Origin: Paenibacillus_E sp964253085
GTDB lineage: Bacteria; Bacillota; Bacilli; Paenibacillales; NBRC-103111
Reading direction: 5' to 3'
NCBI RefSeq assembly: GCF_964253085.1
Contig: NZ_CAXUQH020000001.1
Span: forward strand, 7,130,001 to 7,194,000
Length of the DNA: 64,000 nucleotides
Within the stretch, counting starts at the first letter, position 1. Each line of letters begins with the position of its first letter. A program made the translations under genes and the position numbers. Shown here piece after piece: positions 18,025 to 26,090 of the stretch. The notes under the pieces were generated by a model. That model ran no database searches, was not told where the DNA came from, and saw only the letters and a list, made by a program, of their open reading frames with translations.

Positions 18025-20100
18025 ATGTCAAATGGATTTGCCTCATTAGGTATTAGAGAACAATTAGTTCAAGTTTTGCAAAATCAAGGTGTCGTAGAAC
18101 CGACCCCCATTCAACGAGAAGCGATTCCTGTATTGTTAAAAGGTTCGGACGTTATCGCACAAGCTCAAACAGGTACAGGTAAAACCCTTGCCTTTGTACT
18201 TCCTATATTAGAAACAATTGATGTAGAAAGCTCGGATGTTCAAGCGCTTATTCTTACCCCTACTCGTGAGTTAGCGATTCAAATCAGCAATGAGTTGAAA
18301 ACCCTAGTTCCGATTACTGGCGCAAAGGTTCTTGCTGCTTATGGCGGGCAAGATGTAGAAAAACAGCTTAGAAAGCTTCAAGGCAACATACATATAGTAG
18401 TAGGAACACCGGGAAGATTGCTTGATCATCTCCGCCGCGGTTCTATCAACTTCTATAAATTGAAAATACTTGTATTAGATGAAGCGGATCAAATGCTGCA
18501 CATGGGCTTCTTACACGAAGTCAAAGATATCATTGCGCAAACATCACCTTACCGCCAAACGCTGCTCTTCTCTGCAACAATGCCCGAACAGGTCATCAAT
18601 CTGTCTAAGGCTTATATGAAGGAAGCAAAAGAAATTAAAATCCAAAGTAAACAAGTCACTTTGACTGAAATTCAACAGGTGCTTGTTCCAACGACTGATC
18701 GTGATAAACAGGACGCTCTGATTGCAGCAATCAAACAATATAGGCCTTATCTTGCGATGATTTTCTGTCGGACCAAAGCCAAAGCGATTGCGCTCAATGA
18801 AACGCTGCAAGAAATCGGTTTGATGTCCGATGAGCTGCACGGTGACTTGTCTCAAGCGAAGCGTGAACAAGTGATGAAGCGTTTCAGAGAAGGACGCATT
18901 GAGCTCTTGGTCGCTACCGATATCGCTGCTCGTGGTTTAGATGTGGAAGGCGTAACGCATATCTTCAACTATGATGTACCTCAAGATGCTGAAAGCTACA
19001 TTCATCGGATTGGTAGAACGGGTCGTGCCGGTGAGTCAGGCGTTGCTGTGACTTTCGCAACGCAACGTGATATGCCAACGATTGAACTTATCGAAAAAGG
19101 CATCAAAATGTCATTGCGCGGTGCTGATGGACAGCAAAGACGTGTTGTTCGTTCCAAAACAGAAGATTACATCGAGCAAGATGGCAGAGGGTCTGCAAGA
19201 AAAGGTGGAGCTGGCACTTCTTCACGCGGTGGCAGACGTAATGACCGCACTGGTGCACCAGAACAACGCAGCGGCGGACGTGCGGGAAGACCTGGAGCAC
19301 GCGAATTGCGCGGTGATCGTTCGAATGTACAGTACGGCGAACGGAATTCAGGGTTTGGTGCCAAAGGCGACAAATTCGGAGCGCGCGGCGGTTCTGCTGG
19401 CGCAAAACGCACAGGCGAAAGACCGGCTAAAGTGAACTCGGAGCGTAGTCCGAATACATGGGGCCGCGCAACGGTTGTCCACGAATCGGCAACTACGAAT
19501 TCGGCTCCAGCACGCGGAACGAACATGGGCGCTGCGAAAGCACGCGTAACAGGTTCCTATAATGGCGGTGGTGGTGAAGGTACGGAACGCAAGCGTTCAG
19601 CTCCACATGGCGATAAGTCCTACTCGCCATACAACAAGTATGCTGGCGCAGGTCGTGATGACGCGGCTAGCGCGTCTCGCAACATTCGCGGAGGCAAAGG
19701 CCGTGGCGATGGTGCTGCACGCGGTGCTGCTCCTCGCGGCGAGGGCTTCGGCGCTCGCACAGGCAGCGCTCCTCGCGGCGAGGGCTTTGGCGCTCGCACA
19801 GGCGGCGCTCCTCGCGGCGAGGGCTTTGGCGCTCGCACAAGCAGCGCTCCTCGCGGCGAAGGCTTTGGCGCTCGCACAGGCGGCGCTCCTCGCGGCGAGG
19901 GCTTTGGCGCTCGCACAAGCGGCGCAGCTCGCGGACGAAGTGATGAGCGTGGCGCGCGCAGCGCGGCACCTCGCGGCGACAGCTTCGGCTCACGCGGCGG
20001 TGCTCCGCGCGGTGACAGACCAAGCGGTCCGCGAGGCGGGCAAGGTGGCGCTCGTGGAACTGCGCCAAGAGGCACTCGCGGCGGTGGCAGCAAACGCTAG
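18025..20100 (+). CDS. DEAD-box RNA helicase with repetitive Arg/Gly-rich tail (CshA-like)
   Basis: ATP-dependent RNA helicase of 691 residues for RNA remodelling and decay. Residues 1-375 are the two RecA domains: Q motif EPTPIQ, Walker A AQTGTGKT (Lys53), DEAD at 152-155, SAT in LLFSATMP, and HRIGRTGR at about 327. Residues 375-691 form a low-complexity basic tail rich in Arg, Gly, Ala and Ser, including five tandem 13-residue units with core APRGEGFGART. CshA-type helicases of Bacilli have a basic tail, but this one is long and unusually repetitive; such tails bind RNA and can drive condensation. The ATG at 18025 is chosen because it starts the helicase core; its AAAGGGAG is 14 bases away, which is long. 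Confidence 0.93.
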   Translation: MSNGFASLGIREQLVQVLQNQGVVEPTPIQREAIPVLLKGSDVIAQAQTGTGKTLAFVLPILETIDVESSDVQALILTPTRELAIQISNELKTLVPITGAKVLAAYGGQDVEKQLRKLQGNIHIVVGTPGRLLDHLRRGSINFYKLKILVLDEADQMLHMGFLHEVKDIIAQTSPYRQTLLFSATMPEQVINLSKAYMKEAKEIKIQSKQVTLTEIQQVLVPTTDRDKQDALIAAIKQYRPYLAMIFCRTKAKAIALNETLQEIGLMSDELHGDLSQAKREQVMKRFREGRIELLVATDIAARGLDVEGVTHIFNYDVPQDAESYIHRIGRTGRAGESGVAVTFATQRDMPTIELIEKGIKMSLRGADGQQRRVVRSKTEDYIEQDGRGSARKGGAGTSSRGGRRNDRTGAPEQRSGGRAGRPGARELRGDRSNVQYGERNSGFGAKGDKFGARGGSAGAKRTGERPAKVNSERSPNTWGRATVVHESATTNSAPARGTNMGAAKARVTGSYNGGGGEGTERKRSAPHGDKSYSPYNKYAGAGRDDAASASRNIRGGKGRGDGAARGAAPRGEGFGARTGSAPRGEGFGARTGGAPRGEGFGARTSSAPRGEGFGARTGGAPRGEGFGARTSGAARGRSDERGARSAAPRGDSFGSRGGAPRGDRPSGPRGGQGGARGTAPRGTRGGGSKR
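19729..19923. repeat. Five tandem 39-bp repeats inside the helicase gene
   Basis: Five nearly identical 39-base units begin at 19729, 19768, 19807, 19846 and 19885. Each encodes APRGEGFGARTxx in frame. They differ by single synonymous or Gly/Ser changes, which points to recent expansion by slippage or unequal exchange. Confidence 0.95.
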
Positions 20101-20253
20101 GCTGATGAAGCGATTTCATGCAAGTCTTTACCGATGAAGCCTTACGATGTAAACTATAGATATGGTTTATTCAGATTCTATTTGATAAAAATCGTTTCAA
20201 CCCGTGCTCGCACGTAGGATTTACCCCCCATCCAATCAAAGGAGGTATGTTCC

Positions 20254-20841
20254 ATGTACGCATTAAAGGATAAGGAAATGATTTTTGTATTCACTGGCCC
20301 ACACGGGGCAGGCCGAAAAACCGTTGCGGAAATGTCCGGCTCCACGCTGGGGATGAAACAAGTGATTTCGTACACCACACGACCTCCGAAAGCAACAGAG
20401 GAAGATGGTCAAGATTATCATTTCATCTCACCCGCTCAATTTGTTCAAGCACAAGCTGGCGGCGAATTCATTGAAGTTAGTACTGTGAATGACCATCTAT
20501 ATGGCATCAAAAGCTCAGATATTGAGTTCATGTTCCAACAAAGCGGCAGCATCTACTTGATCTTGAACCGCTTCGGTGCCGAAACGCTCAAAAAGCTATA
20601 TGGCGACCGTGTCGTCCAAATCTTCATTTATGCCCAAAGGGACACACTTGAAGAGAGGATGAAGGAAAGCGGAGATTCCGAAGAAATCGCCTCTAAATAT
20701 TTGTCTGACTACGAAAATGAATTAGCCTACCGTGACCACTGTGATCATGTTTTTGAAAATGTGGACTTGGCTCATACGGTATTTGATCTTACTAAAACAT
20801 TGGATCACTATTTAAATCGTAATCTAGTTGACTTAGACTAG
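20254..20841 (+). CDS. Guanylate kinase-like protein with altered P-loop
   Basis: A 195-residue protein of the guanylate kinase fold. The GMP-binding region VISYTTRPPKATEEDGQDYH matches GMP kinases (SxTTRxPRxGExxGxDYxF), and DxLxxRMxxSGD resembles the lid. The P-loop reads GPHGAGRKT where true GMP kinases have GPSGVGKGT, so the phosphate-binding Lys is Arg and a Lys sits one place later. GMP kinase activity is therefore doubtful. It is a stand-alone gene with AAAGGAGG before the ATG. It could be a paralogue with a scaffold or regulatory role; the housekeeping gmk should be elsewhere. Confidence 0.8.
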   Translation: MYALKDKEMIFVFTGPHGAGRKTVAEMSGSTLGMKQVISYTTRPPKATEEDGQDYHFISPAQFVQAQAGGEFIEVSTVNDHLYGIKSSDIEFMFQQSGSIYLILNRFGAETLKKLYGDRVVQIFIYAQRDTLEERMKESGDSEEIASKYLSDYENELAYRDHCDHVFENVDLAHTVFDLTKTLDHYLNRNLVDLD

Positions 20842-21020
20842 AAGCGCGTATTCAAAAATCCGGTTTTCAGCACCGAGAAGATTGAAAGAAGCTAGGAAAT
20901 GAGGAGCGGAGCGTAGTGAATGCTACGTGAGCACCGGAATTTCCGGGTGAATTCAATATTCGATGTCGAATACGCTTCTTGAACTACTTCGTGATCAAAA
21001 GTGGATTTTCTGAACAGCCA
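20841..21020. other. Structured intergenic element, candidate repeat or non-coding RNA
   Basis: The region between the guanylate kinase-like and CvfC-like genes is dense in complementary segments. GAAGCGcGTATTC at 20841-20853 pairs with GAATACGCTTC at 20968-20978 (one bulge), enclosing CGTAG/CTACG (20912-20927) and CCGGAATTTCCGG (about 20934-20947). AAAATCC near 20855 also faces GGATTTT near 21004. No open reading frame explains it. The look resembles intergenic elements I associate with Paenibacillus genomes, but this is recognition only. It could be a mobile repeat or a transcribed RNA. Confidence 0.5.
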
Positions 21021-21034
21021 CTAGATGCCGAAAT

Positions 21035-21066
21035 AAGGCCTGGACGGTCCCCCGTCCGGGCCTTTT
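21035..21066 (+). terminator. Rho-independent terminator
   Basis: GGCCTGGACGG and CCGTCCGGGCC pair around a short loop and are followed by TTTT. It lies downstream of the structured element and upstream of the CvfC-like gene, so it may end the guanylate kinase-like transcript or a small RNA. Confidence 0.7.
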
Positions 21067-21126
21067 CATCTAACCAAAGAACGGCGAAGTCGTGATGGGT
21101 CCGTTCCTACTAAGGAGTTGAACGTA

Positions 21127-22266
21127 ATGAAAATCATTTCCATCGAACCTACACCCAGCCCCAACTCCATGAAACTCAATATGGATGAGTCCTTGCCTGC
21201 CGGTGTGCGAGAAACGTATACAAAAAAGAATCTAATTGGTGCTCCCGAGGAAGTGCAGAAGCTGCTTGCTGTGCCCGGCGTTATCAGTGTGTTTCACGCA
21301 GCCGACTTCATCGCGGTAGACCGCAGCTCTAAGGGTGACTGGCAGTTCATCCTGGCGCAGGCGCGCGAGATTTATGGTGAAGCTCAGGGGGCGTCTGGCG
21401 CTGGATTGCCTACCGAGCAGCCTGCTGCTGACGCCGCCTTTGGCGAGGCGCAGGTGCTCGTACAGATGTTTCGCGGTATTCCGCTCCAGGTGCGGGTGCG
21501 CGCAGGCTCAGAAGAAGCGCGCGTGGCTATGCCGGAGCGCTTCACTCAGGCCGCGGTCCGCGCAGGTACGGCATCGCCGAACCTGATCAAAGAGCGGAAG
21601 CTCGAGGAGCTCGGCGTCCGATACGGCGAGCTGTCGGACATCGCGGGCGAAGTCGTCCAGGAACTGGACGCTTCTTACGACGATGCCCGCGTGGAAGAAC
21701 TGGTCTCCCGCGCGATGCAGGAGACCACAGATGCCCCTGTGGAGGAAGCCGCCACAGGAGATCTTGTCGCAGCCGCAGAGCAGCTGCGGCACAGCGATTG
21801 GAAGCTGCGCTACGCCGCGCTTCAGAAGATCCAGCCGTCGCTTGAGACGCTGCCGCTTCTCGTCCATGCCTTGCAGGACGAAAACACGTCGCTTCGGCGA
21901 CTGGCCACGGTGTACCTCGGGGATATCAAGGAACCCGAGGTATTGCCCTATCTGTATCGTGCCCTCGAGGACGATACAGCTTCTGTTCGTCGGACGGCAG
22001 GTGATACACTGTCCGATCTTGGTGACCCCGCCGCCATGCCGGCGATGGCCAAGGCGCTCAAGGACCGCAACAAGCTGGTCCGTTGGCGCGCGGCGCGCTT
22101 CCTTTACGAAGTCGGGGACCACACGGTGCTTCCGGACCTGAAGCAAGCTGCAGACGACCCCGAGTTCGAGGTACGGATGCAGGTAAAGATTGCCCTCGAG
22201 CGTATCGAAGGCGGTCATGCGGCTGAAGGCTCTGTCTGGCAGCAAATGACACGCAGAAATGATTAA
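21127..22266 (+). CDS. Conserved virulence factor C (CvfC) family protein: Nfu-type N-domain plus HEAT repeats
   Basis: A 379-residue cytoplasmic protein. Residues 1-90 match the N-terminal Nfu domain (PTPSPNSMKLNMDESLPAGV, then VPGVISVFHAADFIAVDR), which lacks the CxxC iron-sulfur site of true Nfu. Residues about 215-370 hold four or five HEAT/PBS-lyase type repeats (LPYLYRALEDDTASVRRTAG and so on). This order is that of CvfC of Staphylococcus, of unknown biochemical role. The ATG at 21127 has AAGGAG 9 bases upstream; TTG 21118 is less likely. The central part is clearly richer in G+C than the neighbours. Confidence 0.85.
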   Translation: MKIISIEPTPSPNSMKLNMDESLPAGVRETYTKKNLIGAPEEVQKLLAVPGVISVFHAADFIAVDRSSKGDWQFILAQAREIYGEAQGASGAGLPTEQPAADAAFGEAQVLVQMFRGIPLQVRVRAGSEEARVAMPERFTQAAVRAGTASPNLIKERKLEELGVRYGELSDIAGEVVQELDASYDDARVEELVSRAMQETTDAPVEEAATGDLVAAAEQLRHSDWKLRYAALQKIQPSLETLPLLVHALQDENTSLRRLATVYLGDIKEPEVLPYLYRALEDDTASVRRTAGDTLSDLGDPAAMPAMAKALKDRNKLVRWRAARFLYEVGDHTVLPDLKQAADDPEFEVRMQVKIALERIEGGHAAEGSVWQQMTRRND

Positions 22267-22277
22267 CCCTATAAATT

Positions 22278-22332
22278 AAAAAGCACGAATGCCTACTCCC
22301 CTAAGTGGAAGATTGGCATTCGTGCTTTTTTT
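22278..22332. terminator. Bidirectional Rho-independent terminator
   Basis: AAAAAGCACGAATGCC pairs with GGCATTCGTGCTTTTT. A- and T-runs on both sides let it serve the CvfC-like gene and the convergent M48 peptidase gene. Confidence 0.88.
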
Positions 22333-22354
22333 CGATTTTGCCTACTAAACTCCC

Positions 22355-23602
22355 TTACTTCTTAAACTGCTCAAAATACATAATTCTCTCCTCGATCGTC
22401 GGGTGAGAACCCCGGAACCATTGCACCAGCTTAGGTTGTGTAACTGGGCTGAGATTTTCTTTGGCGATATGTTGAAAAGCCCGAATGGCTGCATCCCCAT
22501 CCCCCGTCATTTTCATCGCGTAGACGTCTGCTCGGTGCTCGATTACCCTTGAGAACGCGTTTTGTGCTGGTGATGACAGGAAGCTCATCAACGAGATGAG
22601 CAGCAGAAGAATTGGTAATGCCGCTAAGTCACTTTCCCCTCGCATGCCCCAAAGCGAGCCCCAGCGTTTTAATATTAGACGGTACGTATGGAAAGCCAAC
22701 CAAAAGCCAACGAAGCTTAGCGCGACACCATAGGCAATCCCCCAATAGATATGTCGTTCTACGTAATGCCCCATCTCATGCGCCATCACTGTTAGGATTT
22801 CATCTGGCTGCAATTTATTCAAAATGGTATCCCACAGCACAATACGCGCGTTCCCGCCGATCCCATTAACATAGGCGTTAATGGCATTCGTCCTCTCTGA
22901 CATGTTGACCTCATAAACCTGATCAGTCGGGATGTGCGATTTGGCAGCAAGATCAAGAATTTGCGTCTTCAGTTCCTGATTTTGTAGTGGCTGGAACTGA
23001 TTGTACAACGGGTCCAGTACCACAGGTTGAATAAACGTAACGAATAAGATTAAAGGGATTGAAATCAACCACAGCCATACCCACCACCGCTTAGGACTCC
23101 ACTTACTGATCCATCTGAAAATCCCTACCATGACTACCGTGCCTACGATATCAATGAGAAAGGTTTTGACATAATCCTTTAGAAAAAGGAGAGGCGTCTC
23201 ATTGGAGATGCCATAGGCTTGGTCGATTTTGAACAGGAATACATCAATGGGTAGGAACAGCACGTCCATGACGAGCGTAAAAAGTACCACAAATAGGAGC
23301 ATTTGCAGGAAAGAAGCTCGGAATACTTTCTCCGCGAGTTGACGGAAGCTGACGGCTATGCCGAATAAGGCAACGGTCACACCCATTTTTAATGGAGTGC
23401 TTAAAAAGAAGGTTAGCGAATGAATCCTTGAAAGTGATTCTGCTTTAGTAATTTCCGCATGGGTCATGAATGTATTCGGATCAGCAACAGATCCAACTAG
23501 CGTCAAAGGGATTTGAAATAAATCCCCTTTCAAGAAATATAAAATCACAACAACGGCATAACAAACAAAAGCAGCTGTACACCACAAATAGAAACGTTTC
23601 AT
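22355..23602 (-). CDS. M48 family metallopeptidase (Ste24/CAAX protease type)
   Basis: A 415-residue integral membrane zinc protease. Multiple helices surround the active site VMAHEMGHYV (HExxH), with the third zinc ligand in the VIEHRADVYAM segment. The family cleaves membrane or mis-folded proteins, and eukaryotic members process prenylated proteins. The C-terminus SHPTIEERIMYFEQF is typical. It is a single gene between a shared terminator and the divergent C39 peptidase gene. Confidence 0.9.
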   Translation of the reverse strand: MKRFYLWCTAAFVCYAVVVILYFLKGDLFQIPLTLVGSVADPNTFMTHAEITKAESLSRIHSLTFFLSTPLKMGVTVALFGIAVSFRQLAEKVFRASFLQMLLFVVLFTLVMDVLFLPIDVFLFKIDQAYGISNETPLLFLKDYVKTFLIDIVGTVVMVGIFRWISKWSPKRWWVWLWLISIPLILFVTFIQPVVLDPLYNQFQPLQNQELKTQILDLAAKSHIPTDQVYEVNMSERTNAINAYVNGIGGNARIVLWDTILNKLQPDEILTVMAHEMGHYVERHIYWGIAYGVALSFVGFWLAFHTYRLILKRWGSLWGMRGESDLAALPILLLLISLMSFLSSPAQNAFSRVIEHRADVYAMKMTGDGDAAIRAFQHIAKENLSPVTQPKLVQWFRGSHPTIEERIMYFEQFKK

Positions 23603-23782
23603 CCCATGCCTCCACGGTCATCTTGACAGGCTCATCTTTTATAGAGATTAATAGCTTGTTTACCTAGTCTATGCGAGCAAGGCTGTAGCGTATGTGTCTC
23701 AAGGCATATTTTGGATGTCATGTCTTGCATTCTCTAGCCACCCATGATGTAATGAGAACATTGATAGGAACGGACGTGCTAC

Positions 23783-24625
23783 ATGAAGAAATTGAAATTG
23801 CTCACACTTCTATTACTGGCTGTGGCCAGCTTTACACTTATTCTACTCGTAAAATCAAATTCCCCTGATGGGAAACAACTCCTCACGTTATCCGTTCAAG
23901 CTGGAGAAGTTCCAGATCCGTATTTTGCAGGAGAAGCCGCAACGGAAATCGCATCCCCCATTGAAGCTGTCGTAGCCGAGGCAGAATCCACAACTAACCA
24001 GACATCAACCGATGAAGCCCCTACTCTCACTAAGCATCATGTTCAAATACAAGCGATTCCCGCGCTTTCGCAACTCCCCGAGCTGCCAAATGGTTGTGAA
24101 GCTGTCGCTGCGACGATGCTGCTGAATTGGGCTGGGCTGCCAATAACGAAGGAAGAAGTGGCTCATGCTCTCCCCACGGGAGATATGCCCTACGTGAATG
24201 AATTCGGTGCCTTTGTGGGTGCCAATCCCAAAGATGTTTTCGTTGGCGATCCTTTTGATATCGGCTATGGGATTTATCATACCCCAGTTGCTAAGCTGAT
24301 GAATCAGTGGTTACCTGGTCACGTTCGCGATCTGACAGGAACCTCCTTCGAGGATTTGCTTGGCGTCATTGCCAAAGGCAGTCCTGCCATGATTTGGGCA
24401 ACTGAGCATATGGATAGCCCTTATTTTGACTTGGAGTGGGAGGATGAGACGGGTGAGCTTGTCCCGTGGTATCAGCCCGAACATGCCTTGTTACTAACTG
24501 GCTGGGATGATGATTATGCTTATATGAACGATCCGATGACTGGTGAACAAGAGGCCTTTCCACTCGCTCCCTTCAAAGAAGTATGGGAATTCATGGGTTC
24601 CCAGGCAATCACGATCATCGGATAG
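23783..24625 (+). CDS. Secreted or membrane-anchored C39-like family peptidase
   Basis: A 280-residue protein with an N-terminal hydrophobic helix (residues 5-23, signal or anchor), a linker to about residue 90, and a C39-like (peptidase_C39_2) domain. The nucleophile is Cys105 in LPNGCEAVAATMLLNWAG and the probable catalytic His is 234 in QPEHALLLTGWDDDYAYMND. Stand-alone C39-like proteins are common in Bacilli and act outside the cell; substrates are unknown. There is no partner bacteriocin gene. AGGAACGG before the ATG is a weak ribosome binding site. Confidence 0.85.
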   Translation: MKKLKLLTLLLLAVASFTLILLVKSNSPDGKQLLTLSVQAGEVPDPYFAGEAATEIASPIEAVVAEAESTTNQTSTDEAPTLTKHHVQIQAIPALSQLPELPNGCEAVAATMLLNWAGLPITKEEVAHALPTGDMPYVNEFGAFVGANPKDVFVGDPFDIGYGIYHTPVAKLMNQWLPGHVRDLTGTSFEDLLGVIAKGSPAMIWATEHMDSPYFDLEWEDETGELVPWYQPEHALLLTGWDDDYAYMNDPMTGEQEAFPLAPFKEVWEFMGSQAITIIG

Positions 24626-24771
24626 AGAGCAAAAAGCTTGTCCAGTGCCCCCATATGACTATTGATAACGTGGCATCTGCCTGGCTATTAACCATAATCA
24701 TCACCAACGCATCGCTAATGCCACCGTCAAACCAAGCAACCTTTTACCTCTTACCCCTTGCGTCCTCAAAA

Positions 24772-24955
24772 TAACTGGATAAAGTACATCTAATTTCGTT
24801 CATTCTCAGAATTAACCATTAGATGGAATTTATGTATTTAATTTTCTTTTGTTACACTTTTTCGGCTATAATCTCCAGATTAAATGGAGTTTTTCCAGGT
24901 ATTTGCTTAAACTCGTTAAATACCAAGAAATTAACTGTACTTTCTACATTTAATC
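24772..24955. repeat. Cluster of short modular repeats (TAACTGGA type), four units
   Basis: The gene-free stretch 24626-25091 holds four related units of about 25 bases: plus strand at 24772 (TAACTGG...CATCTAATTT), minus strand at about 24818-24845 and 24879-24905 (TTAAATGGAGTTTTTCCAG), and plus strand at 24931 (TTAACTGTAC...ATTTAAT). Consensus is roughly TAACTG[GT]A, six to eight variable bases, then CAT[CT]TAAT. The same units occur at 31805-31993 and 59534-59640. No gene is visible in the rest of this gap. Confidence 0.55.
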
Positions 24956-25091
24956 ACTGCAGCTAGCGTCTGGGGTGATTAGGTTACTTAGGTAGCCACG
25001 GGGGCTAGTACAGCCTAGTTAATTTAAATAGCGTTAGCAAACTTCTTGCCTACTCCATTCTCCCCATAACATACATTCACCACTAACCCCA

Positions 25092-25133
25092 CCAAAAAAG
25101 CATGGACTTCCCTAGGGGTTGTCCATGCTTTTT
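25092..25133. terminator. Rho-independent terminator after the IF-3-like gene
   Basis: AAAAAAGCATGGAC pairs with GTCCATGCTTTTTT around an 11- to 13-base loop. It lies immediately after the IF-3-like stop codon and has A- and T-runs on both sides. Confidence 0.85.
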
Positions 25134-25134
25134 T

Positions 25135-25623
25135 TTACAAAGGATCCAGCTGAACAGCAGCTTGCTTGCCACTCAGCTGAATGCCGGTATGCTTCTTGCC
25201 GTGGGAGCCAAGCTCCTTCACCAGCGTTTCTAGCAATTCCTTGGCTTTCGCACCTTCCTTGCCGGAGATCTTAACGACCAGAAGGACGGCGTCCCCGCCC
25301 TTCAAAATGCGCTCAGCTTGCTGACGCTTCGTCTCGAGATCATGATCCTCGATATTCGCCGTCAAGCGAATCTCCTTGACCTTCGGGCCTTGCTCTTGCT
25401 TCCGGGCCTGCTGCTTTTCCTGCAAAGCCTCCTGTTTGGCTGCACCCGCTCCAATCAACTTGCAAGGAGGCGGGCTGCTCATGAGCGAGGTGCAGACGAG
25501 GTCTACTTTTAACTTTTTGGCAAGAAGAAGCGCGTCTTTCGTGGACATTACGCCTAAATCCTCACCCTGCAGCCCCGTAACCTGAACCTCGGAAGCTTTG
25601 ATTTTCTCATTCTTAATAATCAT
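25135..25623 (-). CDS. infC: Divergent translation initiation factor IF-3 paralogue
   Basis: A 162-residue protein with both IF-3 domains: N-domain (MIIKNEKIKASEVQVTGLQG, LGVMSTKDALLLAKK, PPPCKLIG) and C-domain (VKEIRLTANIEDHDLETK). Compared with standard IF-3, the RFRGRE-type segment of the C-domain, important for 30S binding, reads VVKISGKEG, and the PPVCRIMDYGK segment is also changed. It is not beside rpmI/rplT, where the housekeeping infC normally lies, so this is probably a second, specialised copy, comparable with other divergent IF-3-like proteins. The ATG at 25623 has AGGTG 8 bases upstream. Its function is unproven. Confidence 0.8.
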   Translation of the reverse strand: MIIKNEKIKASEVQVTGLQGEDLGVMSTKDALLLAKKLKVDLVCTSLMSSPPPCKLIGAGAAKQEALQEKQQARKQEQGPKVKEIRLTANIEDHDLETKRQQAERILKGGDAVLLVVKISGKEGAKAKELLETLVKELGSHGKKHTGIQLSGKQAAVQLDPL

Positions 25624-25652
25624 TGTGAATACACCTAATCTTTCGCTATAAT
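25623..25652 (+). promoter_or_regulatory. Probable sigma-A promoter of the small hypothetical gene
   Basis: -35 TTGTGA at 25623-25628, 18-base spacer, perfect -10 TATAAT at 25647-25652. The -35 overlaps the start of the divergent IF-3-like gene. A predicted transcript would begin close to the inverted repeat at 25659. Confidence 0.5.
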
Positions 25653-25658
25653 GAACCC

Positions 25659-25676
25659 ATCCACCCGTAGGTGGAT
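25659..25676. other. Inverted repeat ATCCACC-cgta-GGTGGAT
   Basis: A perfect 7-bp stem with a 4-base loop. It would form at the very 5' end of the plus-strand transcript for the 25740 gene. On the minus strand it is about 36 bases before the IF-3-like start. It could be a 5' stabilising hairpin or a protein-binding site. Confidence 0.5.
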
Positions 25677-25739
25677 AGAGGTTGGCTTAGTTTTAACGCG
25701 TGTTGCAATAAGGTTGTATAAGGAGCTGTCTGTTACCCG

Positions 25740-26048
25740 ATGAATAATAAACAATTAGAAGAACAAATGATCGAAAATTACAAACGTGAAGAGCATATGA
25801 TGATTTTGGTTTTTGCACAGTGGTGTATTAACCATGGTCTGGACCCAGCAGCACTATATCATAGCGCCTATCCAGACCAGCCGAATAATGAAGCGCTTGA
25901 GAAAGCTCTTGAACTAACGGTGCCGAAAGAGGAAGCTGGCGAGGTACCGGATGACACTTTACTTGGCGTTCTTTCCCTCTTTGGCAATGAAGAGCTGGCG
26001 TTCATTGTGACGCAAGAAATCGATAAGCGACCGAAGCGCACGCGCTAG
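25740..26048 (+). CDS. Small conserved-looking protein of unknown function
   Basis: A 102-residue acidic, soluble protein without motifs I recognise. It is helical in character (QLEEQMIENYKREEHMMILV at the start) and ends in a basic patch RPKRTR. It has a plausible promoter and an AAGGAG, although that site is 14 bases from the ATG. It lies between the divergent IF-3-like gene and a convergent monooxygenase gene, so it is monocistronic. I cannot suggest a function. Confidence 0.65.
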   Translation: MNNKQLEEQMIENYKREEHMMILVFAQWCINHGLDPAALYHSAYPDQPNNEALEKALELTVPKEEAGEVPDDTLLGVLSLFGNEELAFIVTQEIDKRPKRTR

Positions 26049-26090
26049 GCAATCGATTATCCGATCAGGCCAGCGAACCCCTCGCACTGC

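Noticed and set aside
19620..20119. Long antisense reading frames of about 150 residues opposite the helicase tail
   Set aside because: They follow the repetitive G+C-rich tail codons and have very high Pro, Arg and Ser content; they are shadows of the plus-strand gene.
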